DNA of 26,586 nt, from contig JAEWIZ010000003.1 in assembly GCA_023386815.1 (NCBI GenBank), forward strand, positions 1 to 26,586, written 5' to 3'. How positions within the stretch are numbered: position 1 is the first letter of the stretch; every line of letters starts with the position of its first letter. The notes below the pieces were generated by a model, which worked only from the letters and a program-made list of their open reading frames with translations, searched no databases and was not told where the DNA came from. A program made the position numbers and the translations under genes. Source of the DNA: Bacillota bacterium. Lineage in GTDB: Bacteria; Bacillota; Clostridia; Lachnospirales; Lachnospiraceae. Below, piece by piece: positions 22,578 to 26,586 of this stretch.

Positions 22578-24032
22578 CTATTGTGTGCTTTCTGCCAGAT
22601 TATCCAATAAATCAGTCTTCATTCGGTATAACTTTACCGATAAATCCACATATACAATATGAGGATTAATTAAACGCTTTGCTTCATCCCATAGGGTATC
22701 CTGTTCCTTTAGACAATAATCCCTGATATCCATAACAGAAGGAGAGGTATATACACATTCACCTGCAAGGAAAACGGGTACTAATAGCTCCCGAAGGGTA
22801 TAAGTGCCTGGAGCAAGATATGTCTTCTTCCAGGTAGCAATTGGATCAAATAACAGTAAAGGATCTTCAGAATGAAAGGTCTCATCTGCTAAAGTGATGA
22901 GATCGGCTTTTACCTTGCCGCTTTCCTTTTCGTATACGCGATAAATCTTCTTATTTCCGGGGTTGGTAATCTTCCATTGATTTTCGGAAAGCTTGATCTT
23001 AGGAACAAATGCTCCATTTTTCTCAATCGCCGCCAATTTATAGACACCGCCAAAGGCAGGGCAGTCTTTCGAAGTGATGAGCTTAGTTCCAACACCCCAG
23101 GAATCTATCTTTGCACCCTGGGTCTTTAAGGAGTCAATCAGGTATTCATCAAGATCACTGGAAGCGGTAATTTTAGCATCGGGGAAACCTGCAGCATCTA
23201 ACATCTTTCTAGCCTTCTTTGAAAGGTAGGCTAAGTCACCGCTGTCAAGCCGGATACCATATTTCTCAGGCATACTACCCTTCTCCCGTAACTCTTCAAA
23301 AACCTTAATGGCATTCACAACACCAGAGCGTAAGGTGTCATAAGTATCAACCAGAAGGGTTGTATTTTGAGGATAAAGCTCCGCATATTTTCGGAATGCG
23401 GATAATTCATCATCAAAGCTCATAATCCAGCTATGGGCATGAGTTCCCAATGCGGGAAGATCATAAAGCTTGGCAGATAGGACATTACTGGTTCCAACAC
23501 AGCCACCGATGACAGCCGCCCGGGCACCCAAGGTACCTGCATCCGGACCCTGTGCACGACGAAGACCAAACTCCATAACAGGTTGCCCACCTGCTGCATA
23601 TACAACACGAGAAGCCTTTGTCGCTATCAGGCTCTGATGGTTAATAATATTTAATAAAGCTGTTTCTACTAGCTGTGCTTCTATAATAGGAGCGATTACC
23701 TTCACTAAGGGCTCCATCGGAAATACAACTGTACCTTCCGGAATCGCATAAATATCTCCGGTAAAGCGGAAGCTCTTTAGATAAGAAAGAAAGTCCTCAT
23801 TAAAAATTTCAAGGGTGCGAAGATAAGCAATATCCTCGTCCGTAAAAGTTAGTGCTTTTATATATTCAATTACCTGCTCTAGGCCGGCACAAATTGCATA
23901 ACCGCTTCCACTGGGATTTTCTCGATAAAACACGTCAAAGATAACAGTTTCATTCGTATTATTAATATAATAACCCTGCATCATGGTTAATTCATAAAAA
24001 TCAGTCAATAAAGTTAAGTTCTGTTTACCCAT
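22578..24032 (-). CDS. pncB: Nicotinate phosphoribosyltransferase
   Basis: This 484-aa cytoplasmic enzyme joins nicotinate to PRPP, giving nicotinate mononucleotide for NAD salvage. The N-terminus (LLTDFYELTMMQGYY) is the family signature. Conserved blocks follow: FGLRRAQGPD, GTSNVLSAKLYDLPALGTHAHSW with the paired histidines H198 and H200, LVDTYDTLRSGV, IRLDSGDLAYLSKKAR for PRPP contact, and VGTKLITSKDCPAFGGVYKL. The length fits the long bacterial PncB form. GGAGG lies 5 bases before the ATG. A minus-strand promoter is at 24090-24118, and a 12-bp palindrome (24054-24065) stands between it and the gene, suggesting repressor control, as NAD-responsive regulators do elsewhere. No deamidase or other NAD gene is adjacent. 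Confidence 0.96.
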   Translation of the reverse strand: MGKQNLTLLTDFYELTMMQGYYINNTNETVIFDVFYRENPSGSGYAICAGLEQVIEYIKALTFTDEDIAYLRTLEIFNEDFLSYLKSFRFTGDIYAIPEGTVVFPMEPLVKVIAPIIEAQLVETALLNIINHQSLIATKASRVVYAAGGQPVMEFGLRRAQGPDAGTLGARAAVIGGCVGTSNVLSAKLYDLPALGTHAHSWIMSFDDELSAFRKYAELYPQNTTLLVDTYDTLRSGVVNAIKVFEELREKGSMPEKYGIRLDSGDLAYLSKKARKMLDAAGFPDAKITASSDLDEYLIDSLKTQGAKIDSWGVGTKLITSKDCPAFGGVYKLAAIEKNGAFVPKIKLSENQWKITNPGNKKIYRVYEKESGKVKADLITLADETFHSEDPLLLFDPIATWKKTYLAPGTYTLRELLVPVFLAGECVYTSPSVMDIRDYCLKEQDTLWDEAKRLINPHIVYVDLSVKLYRMKTDLLDNLAESTQ

Positions 24033-24044
24033 GGTAACCTCCAG

Positions 24045-24118
24045 TTACGCGATTTTACGCGTAAAGTATACAAGTTCTTATCATTACAAACCATATACCA
24101 GAATGAGGAATAAGTCAA
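24045..24118 (-). promoter_or_regulatory. pncB promoter with a downstream palindromic operator candidate
   Basis: On the minus strand, TTGACT (24118-24113), a 17-bp spacer and TATGGT (24095-24090) predict a start near 24083. A perfect 12-bp palindrome TTTACGCGTAAA lies at 24054-24065, and a second half-copy TTACGCG at 24045-24051. These CpG-containing sites stand out in AT-rich sequence and sit where a bound repressor would block elongation. Confidence 0.5.
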
Positions 24119-24274
24119 GCACTCTATCATAAAATATGGATGAATTAACCTTACAAAAACCTTACGAAAGAGCTTAATTTGTTACAGGCATCAAAGTTCT
24201 TTAATTTAATTAAGGCAGAGCAATAGGATCGGATTAGCATAGATATAGAATGTATTTCTCTAAATATGCTGTGA

Positions 24275-24303
24275 TTGACGCAATGTATCCGTTATGCTAA
24301 AAT
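24275..24303 (+). promoter_or_regulatory. Promoter of the candidate small RNA
   Basis: TTGACG (24275-24280), a 17-bp spacer and an extended -10, TGCTAAAAT (hexamer 24298-24303). Five of six bases match in each hexamer. Confidence 0.6.
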
Positions 24304-24309
24304 AAACGT

Positions 24310-24444
24310 GCGAAAATAATCTGTCATTACTGTTTATTTGGCACTATATAAAGTCACAGGTTCAAATAATCCACGCAACCCAGTAAGCAGTTTATAAGAG
24401 GCTGTGGTTCCAATAATTGCCCTACGTTGTAGGGCTTTTCTTTT
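24310..24444 (+). ncRNA. Candidate small RNA or attenuated leader upstream of the LytTR gene
   Basis: About 135 nt lie between a good promoter (24275-24303) and an intrinsic terminator (24419-24444), with no ribosome-site-led ORF. Possible internal structure includes a stem AACC-CAG (24377-24383) with CTG-t-GGTT (24402-24409), and two near-identical segments, GGTTCAAATAAT (24359-24370) and GGTTCCAATAAT (24406-24417). I match it to no known family; T-box, SAM and cobalamin riboswitch hallmarks are absent. It may act alone or as a premature-termination leader for the LytTR gene. Confidence 0.4.
24419..24444 (+). terminator. Intrinsic terminator upstream of the LytTR gene
   Basis: GCCCTAC-GTT-GTAGGGC (24419-24435) is a perfect 7-bp G+C-rich stem with a 3-nt loop followed by TTTTCTTTT. 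No plus-strand gene precedes it, so it must end a leader or small RNA. Confidence 0.8.
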
Positions 24445-24466
24445 ACTAAGTAGCAGACAGGAATGT

Positions 24467-24482
24467 GTTATGCTATAATAAA
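24467..24482 (+). promoter_or_regulatory. Extended -10 promoter of the LytTR gene
   Basis: TGCTATAAT has a perfect -10 hexamer at 24474-24479; no good -35 lies 17 bp upstream. The 16-mer GTTATGCTATAATAAA differs at one base from that of the upstream promoter (24291-24306). The leader to the ATG at 24519 would be about 33 nt. Confidence 0.5.
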
Positions 24483-24518
24483 GCCAAACAATTCCATAAA
24501 TGAAAGTGAGGTACAAGG

Positions 24519-25256
24519 ATGCTTTGCATAGCAATTTGCGATGACTTGCCAGAGCAGCTTGCTGTAATCAGTGAATATACAAAGGAATTTCTGAACCGGA
24601 ATGCGCTTGATGCTGAGATTTTTCCTTTTATCAGTCCCGACGCCCTCTTGCGGGCGTGTGAAACGGAGCGGTTTCATATATACATACTGGACATCGTGAT
24701 GCCAATGATCAATGGAATTGAAGTAGGGAGAGCCATCCGTCGCCTTGACAGAGAGGCTCAGATTATCTACAGCACAACAGAGCAATCCTTTGCGCTAGAG
24801 TCGTTTGTGGCAAATCCAATCAACTATCTGATTAAACCTATAGATATGATGCAGCTTTTTGAAACCATGGAGCTTGCTGTTTCCAAAATAAATACCGCTA
24901 AAGAACCTGTTATTTCACTAAAAACGAAGGAAGGTCTTCGAATAATAAAGCTGTCTTCGATCATTTTCTGCGAGTATTTTAACCATGCTGTAAGCTATAC
25001 GCTGATGGGCGGGGAAATACTGACTACACGCTCGATGCAGGAGAGCTTTTCGGAGCATATCAAACCACTATTATCCGATTTACGATTCCTGCGTCCGCAT
25101 TCCTCGTTTGTGGTGAATATGAGCCGAGTGGAAGCTTTTTCAAAGGAAGGTTTTGTGATGCACGGTGGCGCATTCATACCAATTCCTGCGAAGCAGTATA
25201 CTTCGGTAAGGGATATGTATATGGATTACCTGTTCGCAAGGGCGGGGAAGCGATGA
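24519..25256 (+). CDS. LytTR-family response regulator (AgrA/LytR type)
   Basis: This 245-aa response regulator starts with a receiver domain (AICDD; phospho-acceptor D58 in ILDIVMP; K106 in LIKPI). Its C-terminal LytTR DNA-binding domain (about 138-240) contains IIFCEYFNHAVSYTLMGG, the PLLSDLRFLRPHSSFVVNMSRV block and the final PIPAKQYTSVRDMY. Such regulators usually control peptide-quorum, bacteriocin or surface genes and are paired with a GHKL histidine kinase translated from an overlapping ATGA. Here the stop does overlap an ATG (ATGA, 25253-25256), but that frame ends after 14 codons, so no kinase is present. GTGAGG precedes the start. A terminator follows at 25333-25368, and the next gene encodes a secreted protein that may be a target (inference). 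Confidence 0.94.
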   Translation: MLCIAICDDLPEQLAVISEYTKEFLNRNALDAEIFPFISPDALLRACETERFHIYILDIVMPMINGIEVGRAIRRLDREAQIIYSTTEQSFALESFVANPINYLIKPIDMMQLFETMELAVSKINTAKEPVISLKTKEGLRIIKLSSIIFCEYFNHAVSYTLMGGEILTTRSMQESFSEHIKPLLSDLRFLRPHSSFVVNMSRVEAFSKEGFVMHGGAFIPIPAKQYTSVRDMYMDYLFARAGKR

Positions 25257-25297
25257 GTGCCTTACTTCCTGATTTTCTGCGCGCTGTGGGTAACTAG
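25253..25297 (+). pseudogene. 14-codon ORF overlapping the LytTR stop, possible kinase remnant
   Basis: The ATGA overlap opens a short frame (MSALLPDFLRAVGN, then TAG). Its start is placed as a translationally coupled GHKL kinase start normally is, and its hydrophobic-leaning content is compatible with a kinase N-terminus. The sequence then runs into a terminator. It may be the stub of a deleted kinase or simply chance. Confidence 0.3.
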
Positions 25298-25332
25298 GTG
25301 CGTTTGCTGGTATAAATTTTGTTTTTAAGTAT

Positions 25333-25368
25333 AAAAACGAGTCTTTTAAGAAAAAAGGCTCGTTTTTT
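25333..25368 (+). terminator. Rho-independent terminator after the LytTR gene
   Basis: AACGAGTCTTTT pairs with AAAAAGGCTCGTT (one G-U pair) and is followed by TTTTTT. The upstream A-run would support bidirectional use. Confidence 0.85.
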
Positions 25369-25483
25369 GTTACCTTATGATACAATCAGACAAGAATAGT
25401 TGTCAAATTCAGGTAAGATTAGAAGACTGAATGCCGGTATGTGCTGCCGGCGAAAAAAATTTAGACTAGTAGGAGAAAACGTT

Positions 25484-26586
25484 GTGAAACTTGTGAAAAA
25501 ATCAGTAAAAAAATTAATTTGTGCAATACTTACAGTGGCTTTATGTCTTAGTTTACTTCCGGCAACATCAAAAGCGGATGAGACAGATGGTTTTTATGGT
25601 GATTTTTATGTCACAGACGCGCAGGGCAGTGCGGTGACATCAAACGTTACTTATTCAGAAGGAGTGCTGACGATTCAGGAAACGGGTTATAAGGTTCAAA
25701 TGAAAACAGGTGTCACTTCCACTACAGATCGAATCGTGTTTAACAAGGCTGGTTCATCCGGTGGTCACTCATGGATCACACTGGATAAAGTGAGTATTAG
25801 TACAACATCAGGACCAGCAATTCAGATAACTAGGGGATTCTCTGATGTAACAATCACTGGAACAAGCACTTTAAGAGGAACCCAGGGCATCCATTTTCAA
25901 CAGCAAGGGGGAAACTTTAGTATAGGAGATGGAACTGGTACTGAGAACGTGACATTAGAAGGAGTTTCAGGAAGTGCGCTTGTAGCAGACTCTTCACTTG
26001 GATTCGCAAGTTCCGCTATTTCTACTCTTTTTATTGGAGCAGAAGGTTACCCAGCAATTAATGTTTATAATCCGGCTTATTTGTATACGACGTATAATAA
26101 TATGAAAGCAGGCTCTTCTCTGGACTCTCTTTCGACAGTAACTTCGTTTGGTACGGTAAATAAATCGCCCCAATATCGCTATCTTCAAATGAAAGCAGCT
26201 TCTACGGTAACATATAATGCCAATGGCGGAACTGGAACGATGGGATCCGCAAGCATTGATAAAGGAAGTGATCTTACCTTACCTTCCAGCACCTTTACTC
26301 CACCAAGTGGCAAAGTATTTGATCAGTGGACACTTGGAAGTACAAGTGGTACTGCTTATGAGGCAGGCAGTACTTATACTGTAACGGGTGATGTGACATT
26401 TTATGCGAAATGGAAAAATATTTCCTATGATGTTTCAATTACAAATCCAATGGGCAGCCATATGACAAAGACTTCAGGAGAAGCAAGTCAGACTGGCCTT
26501 ACGGGAGCCATGGTAAGTGTTGTGTATACAGCTGACAGCGGCTACTATTTTCCTGAGAGTTACAACAGCAATTCCTCTTTAAACAG
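25484..26586 (+). CDS. Secreted cell-surface protein with InlB/Flg_new-type repeat, 3-prime truncated by window
   Basis: At least 367 codons are open to the window end. The start is GTG at 25484 with AGGAG 8 bases upstream. A classic signal peptide follows: basic MKLVKKSVKK, a hydrophobic stretch and cleavage after SKA (residue 31). Residues 35-235 are Thr/Ser/Gly-rich with short strands of alternating hydrophobics (TLDKVSISTTSGPAIQI, VTITGTSTLRGT), suggesting a right-handed beta-helix or pectate-lyase-like stalk. Residues 242-311 form one Listeria-Bacteroides (Flg_new/InlB B) repeat, VTYNANGGTGTM to VTFYAKW. A further domain begins near 315. Such proteins are surface adhesins or carbohydrate-interacting proteins; a C-terminal anchor (S-layer, LPXTG or choline-binding) would lie outside the window. 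It follows the LytTR regulator, a possible controller. Confidence 0.85.
   Translation, partial: MKLVKKSVKKLICAILTVALCLSLLPATSKADETDGFYGDFYVTDAQGSAVTSNVTYSEGVLTIQETGYKVQMKTGVTSTTDRIVFNKAGSSGGHSWITLDKVSISTTSGPAIQITRGFSDVTITGTSTLRGTQGIHFQQQGGNFSIGDGTGTENVTLEGVSGSALVADSSLGFASSAISTLFIGAEGYPAINVYNPAYLYTTYNNMKAGSSLDSLSTVTSFGTVNKSPQYRYLQMKAASTVTYNANGGTGTMGSASIDKGSDLTLPSSTFTPPSGKVFDQWTLGSTSGTAYEAGSTYTVTGDVTFYAKWKNISYDVSITNPMGSHMTKTSGEASQTGLTGAMVSVVYTADSGYYFPESYNSNSSLN

Larger units (their letters stand above)
24033..24518. other. 486-bp intergenic region with pncB control and a candidate small RNA
   Basis: The left part holds the minus-strand pncB promoter and palindrome. Roughly 24120-24270 shows nothing I can name. 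The right part holds a plus-strand promoter, a 135-nt untranslated segment, a terminator and a second promoter for the LytTR gene, listed separately. Confidence 0.6.

Noticed and set aside
24355..24380. tRNA fragment, because GGTTCAAAT resembles a T-loop
   Set aside because: No acceptor stem, anticodon arm or CCA end can be built around it. The match is only the short T-loop-like string, and a variant recurs 47 bp later.
24310..24444. T-box or known metabolite riboswitch
   Set aside because: No T-box bulge sequence (AGGGTGGNACCGCG) and none of the conserved cores of SAM, TPP, cobalamin or c-di-GMP-I riboswitches were found.

Overview
The window looks like chromosome from a spore-forming, low-to-moderate G+C Gram-positive anaerobe of the Clostridia, most likely Lachnospiraceae (Clostridium/Lachnoclostridium phytofermentans type). 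The reasons are AGGAGG-type ribosome binding sites throughout, sporulation genes (spoIIR and a sipL-like SPOCS/LysM gene), veg, a DUF1934 protein, Pro/Thr-linked surface proteins, and a BglX-type glucosidase paired with an AraC/cupin regulator. The lineage is inferred from gene content; no 16S or marker alignment was possible.

Layout, left to right. (1) 1-1.8 kb: an OmpR-family response regulator and its one-TM histidine kinase on the minus strand, with a possible promoter leading off the left edge. (2) 2.0-3.45 kb: a visibly AT-rich two-gene islet encoding a 2-TM protein with a possible GAF-like cytosolic part, followed by a Nudix hydrolase. This is the best candidate for an undescribed system. 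(3) 3.7-6.4 kb: clpB with its own sigma-A-like promoter and a terminator. (4) 6.5-10.3 kb: a cytoplasmic GH3 beta-glucosidase and a divergent AraC/cupin regulator whose back-to-back promoters share a 13-bp palindrome, followed by a small PrcB_C-like lipoprotein gene.

(5) 10.8-18.3 kb: a housekeeping and sporulation block. On the plus strand are veg, a sipL-like spore morphogenesis gene and a conserved 196-aa protein. On the minus strand are spoIIR, ispE and an MFS permease. A DUF1934 gene runs divergently from spoIIR. (6) 18.3-24.1 kb, all minus strand: pncB, a VanY-type carboxypeptidase, plsC, a one-TM conserved protein and a CapA-family phosphoesterase. These are envelope and NAD-metabolism functions. 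(7) 24.2-26.6 kb: a candidate small RNA with its own promoter and terminator, a LytTR response regulator whose usual kinase partner is absent, and the start of a large secreted protein with an InlB/Flg_new-type repeat, cut by the window edge.

Several starts were moved to the codon with the best ribosome binding site: response regulator 1697, lipoprotein 10410, ispE 16612, plsC 21129, a TTG for the carboxypeptidase at 22369, and GTG for sipL and the surface protein. No insertion sequence, prophage, CRISPR array, tRNA or rRNA was seen.
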